The position numbers and the translations under genes were made by a program. Shown here piece by piece: positions 7,632 to 15,655 of a stretch of 41,761 nucleotides of DNA. The notes under the pieces were generated by a model, which did not search any database, was not told where the DNA came from, and worked only from the letters and a program-made list of their open reading frames with translations. Origin of the DNA: an uncultured Bacilli bacterium (lineage in GTDB: Bacteria > Bacillota_I > Bacilli_A > RF39 > UBA660). The DNA is taken from the NCBI GenBank assembly GCA_934149325.1, contig CAKPEJ010000009.1, positions 1-41,761 on the forward strand, read 5' to 3'. The number at the start of each line of letters is the position of its first letter. Position 1 is the stretch's first letter.

Positions 7632-8810
7632 ATGTTTAAGAAAAATAACAAATCTGATAAAATAGATTATCAAAATGTAAATGATACGGTATTATTATTT
7701 AATAAAATACTAAGATTATTATTTTTTGTATTGATTGTATGTGGAATATTTATAACTTCATATATTTTAAAACAATGGAATATATTCCCAATTTTTAAAA
7801 CAATTTTAAAGGTATTAACACCATTTTTTATTGGTTTTATAATTGCATGGTTATTCAATCCTATTGTTAAATTTTTATGCAGACATAAATTTAATAGGGT
7901 ATGTGCAACACTAGTTGTATATATAGGTTTTTTAGCATTATTTACAATATTTGTAATATATAGTGTTCCAACTCTTACAAATCAATTTAATGAATTTGTT
8001 AATATTATTCCTAAAATAACAAATAGTTTAAAGGATTATACAAATTCTATATGTGAGTTTTTTGCTCCTTTATTAGGTGGTGATGTTGATAATGTTAAAA
8101 CAGGCTTACTTAATTCTATTTCTGATATTGCTAAAAATATATCAACTGGATTACCTGATAAGGTATTTGGTATAATGACTTCAATTATTTCTGGATTTGG
8201 TACACTTCTTATGGGATTATTTATAGGTTTATATATGTTATTTGATTTTGATAATGTAAGTAGAGTATTAATAAACTTTTTACCAGCAAATTGGAGAGAT
8301 GATGCTAGAAATTTAGTTGATATATCTAATAGAACATTAGTAAATTATATTCAAGGAATTTTATTAACAACAACATTAATTTGGATTGAAAATAGTATAG
8401 GTTTTTCAATTGCAGGCTTAAAAGCATCAATTTTATTTGCATTGTTTAGTGGAATTACAAATGTTATACCCTATGTTGGTCCATATATAGGTGGAGTTCC
8501 CGCTGTAATTGTTGGATTTTCACAAAGTATTACAACTGGTATTATTGTATTAATAAGTTTAGTTGTTGCACAACTATTAGATAATGTTATATTTACACCA
8601 CTAGTTCAAAGTAAAAATTTAAAACTACATCCAGTTACTATTATAATTGCTTTATTAGTATTTGGTCATTTCTTTGGAATTGTTGGTATGGTAGTGGCAG
8701 TACCTTTAATTGCTACATTTAAAACAATTTTTCATTATTTTAATAAAAAGTATGAAATAATAAAGATAAATGAAGAAATAAATGAGGAAATAGAGAAAGA
8801 AAAAAAGTAG
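7632..8810 (+). CDS. AI-2E family transporter (PerM/YtvI-type permease)
   Basis: A 392-residue polytopic membrane protein of PF01594. Two or three N-terminal helices (about 26-105) are followed by a long extracytoplasmic segment (SVPTLTNQFNEFVNIIPKI...), then the conserved C-terminal core (GFGTLLMGLFIGLYMLFDFDNV, SILFALFSGITNVIPYVGPYIGG, LLDNVIFTPLVQSKNLKLHPVTII). The family includes the E. coli AI-2 exporter TqsA and Na+/H+ antiporters; the substrate cannot be read from sequence. The C-terminus is a charged helix rich in Glu and Lys. AAGGATGTGATAG precedes the ATG. It shares a terminator with the convergent HD-GYP-like gene. Confidence 0.87.
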   Translation: MFKKNNKSDKIDYQNVNDTVLLFNKILRLLFFVLIVCGIFITSYILKQWNIFPIFKTILKVLTPFFIGFIIAWLFNPIVKFLCRHKFNRVCATLVVYIGFLALFTIFVIYSVPTLTNQFNEFVNIIPKITNSLKDYTNSICEFFAPLLGGDVDNVKTGLLNSISDIAKNISTGLPDKVFGIMTSIISGFGTLLMGLFIGLYMLFDFDNVSRVLINFLPANWRDDARNLVDISNRTLVNYIQGILLTTTLIWIENSIGFSIAGLKASILFALFSGITNVIPYVGPYIGGVPAVIVGFSQSITTGIIVLISLVVAQLLDNVIFTPLVQSKNLKLHPVTIIIALLVFGHFFGIVGMVVAVPLIATFKTIFHYFNKKYEIIKINEEINEEIEKEKK

Positions 8811-8832
8811 ATACAATATGTATTTACTTTTT
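8802..8832. terminator. Bidirectional intrinsic terminator
   Basis: AAAAAGTAGATACA pairs with TGTATTTACTTTTT around ATA. The arms contain the ends of both convergent genes and give U-tracts on both strands. Confidence 0.8.
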
Positions 8833-9771
8833 AATTACTATATTAGGATTAATTGCATCTCTAACAGCATTTACTATATTTTCATCAATTTTGTTATCAA
8901 CAACATAAATATATTCTAAAGCCTCATCTGTAGATAAAAACCTACCATTTATTTTGCTATATTTTATATCTTGAAATGAATCTGTAATATGTAATATTCT
9001 TGAAAATATATATGCATTTTCTTTTTCATTTAGGTTTATTGTAAATAAGTTTTTTACATCTTTATTAATTTTACCATTTTCATATGCAAAAGATATATTT
9101 TCTCTATGAAGTGCGATTGCCATTTTTGCTGTCGAAGAAATATTTTTATTATCTGCTATTAAACCAATACTATATAATGGATAATAATTTTCATCATATT
9201 CTTTTAAAGCATTATCATATTCTTTTATATTAGTACTTTTTATTCTGAAGGAATTTGGGATTTTTATTTTTTGAAAATTTTCATCAAATACACATAGTGT
9301 TCCCATTTTATGCCATAGTGCTGCAACAGCAAGGTCAAGTAATTGTGTGTCATTGAAATCTAGAATTTTTCCAACTAATACACTAAATTCTGTTGATGCT
9401 AATTGCTCATGGAAAAACTTGTCACTTTTTTTCCAAATACCATGATTCTCAAAAATAATATTCTTAACATTTACAGCATTTTCAACAATCTGTTTTGCAC
9501 TATCAACAATACTGTCTGCATCAAGTTTTTTTAATTTTTCAATAGTTTGTGATACAAGTTGTTCATCTATAAATCTGTTTTCATCATAAACATCTTCATA
9601 GTTTTCTTTTACTGTTATATTGGAAAAACCAAGTTGATTTAATTTATTAATCATAAATTTTGTAAGTTTTGTGTTCTTTTTTATTAATATGTTTCCACTA
9701 GAACCATATATGTTTTGAGCTAAAATGTCACCTTCTTCAACATTTTCAATTTCTCTAAATTTGACAGCCAT
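8824..9771 (-). CDS. HD-GYP-like protein with altered catalytic residues
   Basis: A 315-residue protein built like clostridial HD-GYP proteins, which normally hydrolyse cyclic di-GMP. Residues 1-56 form the usual N-terminal module (EEGDILAQNIYGSSGNILIKKNTKLT). The HD region follows: a first His in HEQLASTEFSVLVGKIL (H121), the HDIG-equivalent WHKMG (154-157, Asp replaced by Lys), LHRE (221-224, where HHE is usual) and ITDSFQD (D264). No GYP triad is apparent. I infer a receptor or scaffold rather than an active phosphodiesterase. The start is the ATG at 9769-9771, preceded by GAGGAGG; the longer frame up to 9936 would run through the divergent gene. It faces a LysM pseudo-amidase across an 86-base intergenic region. 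Confidence 0.72.
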   Translation of the reverse strand: MAVKFREIENVEEGDILAQNIYGSSGNILIKKNTKLTKFMINKLNQLGFSNITVKENYEDVYDENRFIDEQLVSQTIEKLKKLDADSIVDSAKQIVENAVNVKNIIFENHGIWKKSDKFFHEQLASTEFSVLVGKILDFNDTQLLDLAVAALWHKMGTLCVFDENFQKIKIPNSFRIKSTNIKEYDNALKEYDENYYPLYSIGLIADNKNISSTAKMAIALHRENISFAYENGKINKDVKNLFTINLNEKENAYIFSRILHITDSFQDIKYSKINGRFLSTDEALEYIYVVDNKIDENIVNAVRDAINPNIVIKK

Positions 9772-9857
9772 AAATAAGACCTCCTCTATTACATTTATTT
9801 TAACATATTTTGTTATAAATTTAAATAAAAATAATATAATTATTATAGGTGAAATGT
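9772..9857. promoter_or_regulatory. Divergent promoter region
   Basis: These 86 bases separate two back-to-back genes and must hold both promoters. GGAGG for the minus gene is at 9780-9784 on the plus coordinate and GGTG for the plus gene at 9848-9851. AT-rich -10-like sequences (TATAAT at 9834-9839, plus strand) are present. Confidence 0.5.
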
Positions 9858-11039
9858 ATGATTGTAATAGATGCTTATAGAGGCGGAAGTGATTCTGGAA
9901 ATAAGGGTAATGATATTGTTGAAAAGGATTATACATTACTTATAAGTAAATATATATATGATAGACTAAAAGAATTAGGAGCAAATGTAACACTTACACG
10001 AAGTGGTGATGAAACGCTGAGTGATTCAAAAAGAGCAGAAATAGTAAAAAATGCTTATGGTGATAATTCAAAAGTTGTTGCTTTATCAAACAGATTAAAT
10101 GTAGGTGGAGGCGATGGTGCAGAAATAATTTATGCATTAAGAAATAATGATACACTAGCATCATCAATAGCAGAAAATTTAGTTAAAGCAGGTAGAAATG
10201 TTGATAAATGGTATCAAAGAAGATCATTAAGTGATACATCAAAAGATTATTATCCACTTCAAAGAGACACTGGAAATATAGAAACAATAATTATTTATTA
10301 TGGATTTGTTGATAATAAAAATGATGCTACAAAAATAAAAGATAATTATGAAAAATATGCGGAAGCTGTAGTTAAAGCAATTGCGAATTATAAAGGAATT
10401 CCATATTATTCAAAAGAAGGAATAGAAGAGACATATGTAGTAAAAAAAGGAGATAGCCTATGGAATATTGCAAATAAATATAATATTACTGTTAATGATT
10501 TAAAAAATGCTAATAACTTAAGTAGTAATTTATTAAATATAGGAGATGTTTTAGTTATCCCTCAAAAGAAGATAGAGGAAAGTGTAGATGTTACAGAATC
10601 AACTTATAAAGTTCAAAAGGGAGATAGTCTATGGTCAATTGCTAAAAAGTTTGGTACAACAGTAGACTCACTAAAAAAATTAAATAATTTAACCAGTAAT
10701 ACTTTAAGTATAGGTCAAATATTAATAATAAGTGAGCAAAAAACACCTAGTGATATAGATGAAGCAACATATGTGGTAAAAAAAGGAGATAGTCTTTGGG
10801 TAATTGCAAATAAATATGGAACAACAGTAGATAAAATAAAAAAATTAAATAACTTAAGCAGTAATACCTTAAGTATAGGCCAGGTATTAAAAATACCATC
10901 TGCTAATATTTATATTGTTCAAAAAGGGGATAGTCTATGGAGTATTGCAAATAAAAATGGTACAACTGTTACGGATATAAAAAAGAAAAATAATTTAAGC
11001 AGTAATTTACTTAGTGTTGGACAGCAATTAATTATATAA
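9858..11039 (+). CDS. LysM protein with a non-catalytic amidase-like domain
   Basis: A 393-residue protein. Residues 1-175 align with Amidase_3 (N-acetylmuramoyl-L-alanine amidase), but three catalytic positions are changed: DAGHGG is DAYRGG (Arg8 for the zinc His), SxHxN is SNRLN (Arg79 for His) and the late LVEYGF is IIYYGF (Tyr147 for the catalytic Glu). Glu22 in IVEKDYTL survives. Four LysM repeats follow, beginning near 10433, 10601, 10769 and 10907, each with the (K/Q)KGDSLW core. No signal peptide is visible. I infer a peptidoglycan-binding protein without amidase activity. The start is the ATG at 9858, eight bases after GGTG; a GTG at 9849 overlaps that site. Paralogue of the fragment at 61-1044, which retains the Glu. 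Confidence 0.8.
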   Translation: MIVIDAYRGGSDSGNKGNDIVEKDYTLLISKYIYDRLKELGANVTLTRSGDETLSDSKRAEIVKNAYGDNSKVVALSNRLNVGGGDGAEIIYALRNNDTLASSIAENLVKAGRNVDKWYQRRSLSDTSKDYYPLQRDTGNIETIIIYYGFVDNKNDATKIKDNYEKYAEAVVKAIANYKGIPYYSKEGIEETYVVKKGDSLWNIANKYNITVNDLKNANNLSSNLLNIGDVLVIPQKKIEESVDVTESTYKVQKGDSLWSIAKKFGTTVDSLKKLNNLTSNTLSIGQILIISEQKTPSDIDEATYVVKKGDSLWVIANKYGTTVDKIKKLNNLSSNTLSIGQVLKIPSANIYIVQKGDSLWSIANKNGTTVTDIKKKNNLSSNLLSVGQQLII

Positions 11040-11065
11040 AATTTTGATTAATTCAAAATTTTTTT
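11039..11065 (+). terminator. Intrinsic terminator after the LysM pseudo-amidase
   Basis: AAATTTTGA (11039-11047) pairs with TCAAAATTT (11053-11061), with a T run. It separates this gene from the thiol relay operon. Confidence 0.75.
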
Positions 11066-11098
11066 AATTTATATGATATAATTATTTTGGTGAGTAAT

Positions 11099-11362
11099 AT
11101 GGAAATAATAAAAATAGGTGCACTTTGGTGTCCAGCATGTCTTATTACTAATAATAGTTTAAGTAAAGTTATGGAGAAATATCCAAATATAAAAGTAACT
11201 AATTTGGATTATGATTTTGATGATGAAGCTTTAAAATATAATGTTGGAAATACACTTCCTGTACTTATATTTATGAAGGGCGATAAAGAAATTACAAGAT
11301 TAATTGGAGAAAAAACAGAAAAAGAAATAGAAGAAATAGTAGGTGTAAATTATGAAGAATAA
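11099..11362 (+). CDS. Small cytoplasmic thioredoxin-family protein (CPAC)
   Basis: An 87-residue minimal thioredoxin fold with active site C11-P-A-C14 in IGALWCPACLI and the cis-Pro loop NTLPVLIFM. It lacks a signal peptide, so it is cytoplasmic. The start is the ATG at 11099, preceded by GGTGAG. Its last 11 bases overlap the next gene, whose product is an exported thioredoxin/CcdA fusion. Translational coupling suggests it hands electrons from NADPH/thioredoxin reductase to the membrane domain of its neighbour, as cytoplasmic thioredoxin does for DsbD. Confidence 0.85.
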   Translation: MEIIKIGALWCPACLITNNSLSKVMEKYPNIKVTNLDYDFDDEALKYNVGNTLPVLIFMKGDKEITRLIGEKTEKEIEEIVGVNYEE

Positions 11363-12611
11363 ATTTAAATTATTATTAATTACAATATTTGTATTTTTGA
11401 TTATACCATTTAAAGTAAATGCCTTAGAAAAAGATATTAATATATATTTATTTTACGGAGATGGATGTCCACATTGTGCAGCAGAAGAAAAATTTTTAGA
11501 TAGTTATCTAAGTGATAAAAGTAACGTTAAATTATATAAATATGAGGTTTGGTATAATAAAGAAAATCAAGAATTATTACAAAAAGTTCAAGAAAAATTA
11601 GATAATAAACAGTCTGGTGTTCCATATACTGTTATAGGAAAAAAAGTAATTGTAGGTTATAGCGATGATATAACAAGTAAACAAATAAAAAGATATATTA
11701 GTTATTATACTGATAATGAAGAGTATAGAGATTATGTAGGAGAAGTTCTTGGAACATCTACTCCTCCAAAAGAAGAAATAAAAGAAAATGAAAATGCAAG
11801 AATAAAAGTAGATGAAAAAAATGAAATAAAAAAGGAAACTAAAAATGAAGATGAAAACGTTGATGTACCTGTTTTAGGTAGCATTAATCCAAAAAAAGTC
11901 TCATTACCGCTTTTATCAGTTGTATTAGGTTTTGTTGATGGTTTTAATCCATGTGCTATGTGGATATTAATTTTCTTAATAACAATGTTATTTAACATGA
12001 AAGATAGAAAGAAAATGTGGATCTTAGGCTTAACATTTATACTAACATCAGGTGTAGTTTATTTAGCTTTTATGCTTACATGGCTTAATCTTGCAACATT
12101 TATAAGTAAAATATCTTTAATAAGATTATTAGTTGCTGCAATATCAATTGTAATAGGAATTGTAAATATAACTAAGTATGTAAATTCTGTTAAGAAAAAG
12201 GATGAAGGATGCGATGTTGTAGATAGAAAAGAAAGAAAGAAAATAATGGAAAATATAAAGAAAATTACTACAGAAAATAAATTTATATTATCCATTTTAG
12301 GAATTATGGTTTTAGCGGCATCAGTAAATATTATAGAATTAATGTGTTCTATTGGTATTCCACTTTTATTTACTCAAATACTTGCGATGAATAATTTAAC
12401 AGGTATCGAGTATGGAATTTATATGTTTATATATATTTTCTTCTTCTTGATAGATGACTTAGTAGTATTCTTTATTGCTATGAAAACTTCAAAAATAGCG
12501 GCAATATCTACTAAATATACTAAATATTCACATTTAATAGGTGGAATTATTATGTTGATAATAGGTGCTTTATTAGTTATAAAACCTGAATTATTAATGT
12601 TTAATTTTTAA
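11352..12611 (+). CDS. Exported thioredoxin fused to a CcdA/DsbD-type membrane domain
   Basis: A 419-residue fusion. Residues 1-25 are a signal peptide. Residues 26-135 are a thioredoxin-like domain outside the membrane (C39-P-H-C42, cis-Pro in SGVPYTVIG). Residues 136-180 are a highly charged Glu/Lys linker. Residues 185-415 are a six-helix thiol transporter domain with the two membrane cysteines of the CcdA/DsbD type: C201 in GFNPCAMW and C332 in IIELMCSIGIP. The expected electron path is cytoplasmic CPAC thioredoxin, then C201/C332, then C39/C42, then exported substrates. This swaps the domain order of DsbD and omits its cDsbD module, which the upstream gene replaces. The exported thioredoxin at 5815 is a paralogue of the N-terminal half. 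Confidence 0.87.
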   Translation: MKNKFKLLLITIFVFLIIPFKVNALEKDINIYLFYGDGCPHCAAEEKFLDSYLSDKSNVKLYKYEVWYNKENQELLQKVQEKLDNKQSGVPYTVIGKKVIVGYSDDITSKQIKRYISYYTDNEEYRDYVGEVLGTSTPPKEEIKENENARIKVDEKNEIKKETKNEDENVDVPVLGSINPKKVSLPLLSVVLGFVDGFNPCAMWILIFLITMLFNMKDRKKMWILGLTFILTSGVVYLAFMLTWLNLATFISKISLIRLLVAAISIVIGIVNITKYVNSVKKKDEGCDVVDRKERKKIMENIKKITTENKFILSILGIMVLAASVNIIELMCSIGIPLLFTQILAMNNLTGIEYGIYMFIYIFFFLIDDLVVFFIAMKTSKIAAISTKYTKYSHLIGGIIMLIIGALLVIKPELLMFNF

Positions 12612-12638
12612 AGACTAAATTAATAGTCTTTTTTTTTA
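12609..12638 (+). terminator. Intrinsic terminator of the thiol relay operon
   Basis: AAGACTA pairs with TAGTCTT around six bases, followed by a long T run. Confidence 0.85.
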
Positions 12639-12673
12639 TTTAAATCATATATTTTATAACGAGAGGAATATAT

Positions 12674-13585
12674 ATGAAAAAAATAAAAATAGGATTACCA
12701 AAAGCGTTACTATATTATAAATATAATGTATTATGGAGAACATTTTTTGAAGAATTAGGTTTTGAGGTTGTTGAAAGTGTTAATACAAATAATGAAACAA
12801 TTGAAACAGGAAAAAAATTAACTGTTGATGAAGCATGTTTATCATTAAAAATATTTATGGGACATGTTAATTATCTTGTGGATAAAGTTGATTATATATT
12901 AGTTCCTAGAATTGTTTGCTTGAAAAAGGGTGAGAAAACATGTACAAATTTTTATGCATTATATGATTTAGTTAATAATACAGTTAAAGCAAAAATATTA
13001 GATTATAATATTGATATGGATAAAAATATAAGTGAAGAAGATGCTTTTTTTTATCTTGGGAAAAAATTAAATATACCAAAAAGTAAAGTAGAAGATGCTT
13101 ATAAAAAAGCAAAAATAGAAGAATATAAACAAAATAAAAAAAGATATTTATTAGAAATAGAAAAATTAAATAGTAAAAAGATAAAAGTTTTAGTTGTATC
13201 TCATGCATATAACATGAATGATAATTTTGTTGGAAAGAATATTGAAAAAATATTAAAAGATTTTAACTGTGAAGTAATTCATTGTGATGTACTTGATCCA
13301 GATAATGATTCTAATTTATATGAAAATATAACAAAATCAGTTTATTGGACATATAATATTGAACTTTTAAACATGATTGAAGTATACAAAAATAGTGTAG
13401 ATGGAATACTACTTCTTACAACATTTCCTTGTGGACCAGATTCATTAGTAAATGAGATGATTATAAGCAAAATAAAAAAGCCATTAATAACAATTTTAAT
13501 AGATGATATATCATCATTTGAGGGATTTAAGACAAGAATAGAAAGTTTTATAGATATAATAGGAGGTTATAATTTTGAACAATAA
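12674..13585 (+). CDS. Activase-associated protein (DUF2229-like), first gene of a three-gene set
   Basis: A 303-residue protein resembling the DUF2229 part of large 2-hydroxyacyl-CoA dehydratase activase-like proteins (YjiL type). It opens with IKIGLPKALLYYKYNVLWRTFFEELGF. Conserved Cys candidates lie in DEACLSLKIFMGHV, PRIVCLKKGEKTC and the late TTFPCGPDSLVNEM. The C-terminal IDDISSFEGFKTRIESFIDII parallels DGQTSELGIKTRLEAFYDML of the next protein, so the two are distant paralogues. GAGAGGA precedes the ATG. The last 11 bases overlap the next gene. It probably binds an Fe-S cluster together with its neighbour; the substrate is unknown. Confidence 0.75.
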   Translation: MKKIKIGLPKALLYYKYNVLWRTFFEELGFEVVESVNTNNETIETGKKLTVDEACLSLKIFMGHVNYLVDKVDYILVPRIVCLKKGEKTCTNFYALYDLVNNTVKAKILDYNIDMDKNISEEDAFFYLGKKLNIPKSKVEDAYKKAKIEEYKQNKKRYLLEIEKLNSKKIKVLVVSHAYNMNDNFVGKNIEKILKDFNCEVIHCDVLDPDNDSNLYENITKSVYWTYNIELLNMIEVYKNSVDGILLLTTFPCGPDSLVNEMIISKIKKPLITILIDDISSFEGFKTRIESFIDIIGGYNFEQ

Positions 13586-14648
13586 AATAATTAGTTTTCC
13601 AGAATTAGGTAATTACTATATACCTATAAATTATTTACTTAAAAAATTAACAAATTATAAAATTATGAAGTCACCAAAAATAACAAATAAAACTATAAAA
13701 TTAGGAACAAAATATAGTCCTGATTATGTATGTACACCATTTAAATATAATTTAGGTAATTTTATAGAAAGTTTAGATAATGGCGCAAATATATTAATTC
13801 AAGCAGGAGGAGGTTGTAGATTTGGATATTATTATGAAGTTCAAAAAGAAATATTAAAAAATCTAGGTTATGAATTTGAATTTTATACATTAAGTGATAG
13901 TGATATTAATGGTGTAAATAGTATTTATAAAACCATAAAAAAATTAAATCCAAAAATAAATTATATTAAATTTTTATATAATCTTTTTATAACTTTAGAG
14001 ATGATTCATTATATGGATAAATTAGATATTTATATAAGAAAAAATATAGGGTTTGAAATAAAAAAAGGATCATTTGATAGAGTATATGAATCATTTAAAA
14101 AAGATTTAAGTAATGTAAAAGGATTTTTTAATTTAAGAAAAATATACAAACAGTATTTAAAAAAATTTAAGAATATTAAAATAGATAAACCTAAAAATCC
14201 AATAAAGATAGGTATTATTGGTGAACTTTATACTTCAATGGAACCTTTTTCAAATTATTTTTTAGAAAAAGAACTTGCTAAAATGAATATAGAAATAACT
14301 AGATTTACAGATGCAACGTATCTCCTTATTACAAAGAGATTTTCAGAAAAGAAATTATTAAAGATAGCAGAAGAATATTGTAAATATAATATTGGTGCGG
14401 ATGCTTTAGAAAATGTTTCTAGAACAAAAATATTAATAGATAATGGTTATGATGGAATTCTTCATATAAAACCTTTTGGTTGTACCCCTGAGATAGGAGC
14501 AATGAAAATAATTCAAAATATATGTAACGATTATAATATGCCGATAATGTTTTTAACCTTTGATGGTCAGACAAGTGAACTTGGTATTAAAACAAGGTTA
14601 GAGGCTTTTTATGATATGTTAAAAATGAGGAGAGATAATAATGAATAA
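13575..14648 (+). CDS. HgdB/DUF2229-related protein, second gene of the set
   Basis: A 357-residue protein related to the 2-hydroxyacyl-CoA dehydratase/DUF2229 superfamily. Candidate cluster ligands are C in SPDYVCTPFKYNLGNFIES, GGGCRFGYYYEVQ and KPFGCTPEIGAMK, the positions where this superfamily usually carries [4Fe-4S] or double-cubane cysteines. It starts with TTG at 13575, eight bases after a perfect AGGAGG that lies inside the previous gene. It overlaps that gene by 11 bases and the next by 8, so the three are translationally coupled. In many Bacillota these modules are fused in one chain of well over 1000 residues; here they are separate. Confidence 0.75.
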   Translation: MNNKIISFPELGNYYIPINYLLKKLTNYKIMKSPKITNKTIKLGTKYSPDYVCTPFKYNLGNFIESLDNGANILIQAGGGCRFGYYYEVQKEILKNLGYEFEFYTLSDSDINGVNSIYKTIKKLNPKINYIKFLYNLFITLEMIHYMDKLDIYIRKNIGFEIKKGSFDRVYESFKKDLSNVKGFFNLRKIYKQYLKKFKNIKIDKPKNPIKIGIIGELYTSMEPFSNYFLEKELAKMNIEITRFTDATYLLITKRFSEKKLLKIAEEYCKYNIGADALENVSRTKILIDNGYDGILHIKPFGCTPEIGAMKIIQNICNDYNMPIMFLTFDGQTSELGIKTRLEAFYDMLKMRRDNNE

Positions 14649-15582
14649 AGCATATTTAGGAATAGATATAGGATCTATATCAACAAAGGGAGTAATAATA
14701 GATTCAGAAAATAATATACTTGCTAGTGAGTATTTATGGACAGAGGGAAGTCCAATAGATGCTGTAAAAAAATTACTTGATTCACTTCAAAAACAAATGC
14801 CTAAAAATTATAAAATTGTTTCAGTAGGAACAACGGGTAGTGCAAGAAAACTAATAGGAACTATGCTAAATGCATCTATAGTAAAAAATGAAATAACTGC
14901 CCATGCAATAGGAACAATAACAGTTCATCCAGATGTTAGAACAATTTTTGAAATTGGCGGTCAAGATTCAAAAATAATAATTATTAATGATAAAATTGTA
15001 ACTGATTATGCTATGAATACATTATGTGCAGCTGGAACAGGTTCTTTTTTATCAAGTCAAGCAAAGAGATTAAATATTCCAATAGAAGAATTTGGAAATA
15101 TATCAAAATTATCAAAAAATCCTACTAAAATAGCTGCTAGATGTACTGTTTTTGCAGAGTCTGATTTGGTTCATAAGGCACAAATGGGTTATAAAAAAGA
15201 AGATATAGTAAAGGGATTATGTAATTCTATAGTTCAAAATTATTTGAATAATGTAGGTAAGGGTAAAAAGATAGAATCTCCTATAGTATTTCAGGGTGGA
15301 GTAAGTAAAAATATAGGAGTAGTAGATTCATTTGAAAGTACACTAAATAAAAAAATAATTGTAGATGATATAGGTCATTTAATGGGTGCTTATGGATCAG
15401 CTATATTAGCGAAAAAGAGTAAAATAGAAAAGCCTTTTTCATTTATGATAAAGAACATAAAATTTTCAACAAGAGGAGTTGAGTGTAAGGGGTGTGCCAA
15501 TAATTGTGAAATTGTAAAAGTATATAGTGATGAAAAATTAATCGATTCGTGGGGAAATCGTTGTGAAAATGGAATAAAATAA
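14641..15582 (+). CDS. BadF/BadG/BcrA/BcrD-family ATPase (dehydratase activase-like)
   Basis: A 313-residue ASKHA-fold ATPase. It shows the phosphate loops (GIDIGSISTKGVIID at the N-terminus; EIGGQDSKI near residue 104) and the two cysteines that hold the bridging [4Fe-4S] cluster of the activase dimer: C129 in CAAGTGSF and C168 in ARCTVFAESD. Such activases ('archerases') use ATP to fire one low-potential electron into a partner Fe-S protein. A C-terminal extension carries CKGCANNCEIV and a last NRCENG, a further cysteine cluster also found in the large fused homologues. AGGAGAG precedes the ATG. The natural partners are the two upstream proteins. Confidence 0.87.
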   Translation: MNKAYLGIDIGSISTKGVIIDSENNILASEYLWTEGSPIDAVKKLLDSLQKQMPKNYKIVSVGTTGSARKLIGTMLNASIVKNEITAHAIGTITVHPDVRTIFEIGGQDSKIIIINDKIVTDYAMNTLCAAGTGSFLSSQAKRLNIPIEEFGNISKLSKNPTKIAARCTVFAESDLVHKAQMGYKKEDIVKGLCNSIVQNYLNNVGKGKKIESPIVFQGGVSKNIGVVDSFESTLNKKIIVDDIGHLMGAYGSAILAKKSKIEKPFSFMIKNIKFSTRGVECKGCANNCEIVKVYSDEKLIDSWGNRCENGIK

Positions 15583-15585
15583 CAA

Positions 15586-15614
15586 AAACACTTTACAAAT
15601 AAAGGTGTTTTTTT
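15586..15614 (+). terminator. Intrinsic terminator of the activase operon
   Basis: AAACACTTTA pairs with TAAAGGTGTTT around a short loop, then T's. The hairpin also lies within the next promoter. Confidence 0.8.
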
Positions 15615-15621
15615 GTATAAT
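15592..15621 (+). promoter_or_regulatory. Promoter embedded in the preceding terminator
   Basis: TTTACA (15592-15597), an 18-base spacer and TATAAT (15616-15621) drive the gene at 15656. The -35 box is part of the terminator hairpin. Confidence 0.6.
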
Positions 15622-15655
15622 GTATTTAGAATATGGTAGATAGGAGAGGAACAAG

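Noticed and set aside
9772..9936. N-terminal extension of the HD-GYP-like protein (frame open to 9936)
   Set aside because: It would read through the divergent promoter and into the pseudo-amidase gene; a strong GAGGAGG site precedes the ATG at 9771.
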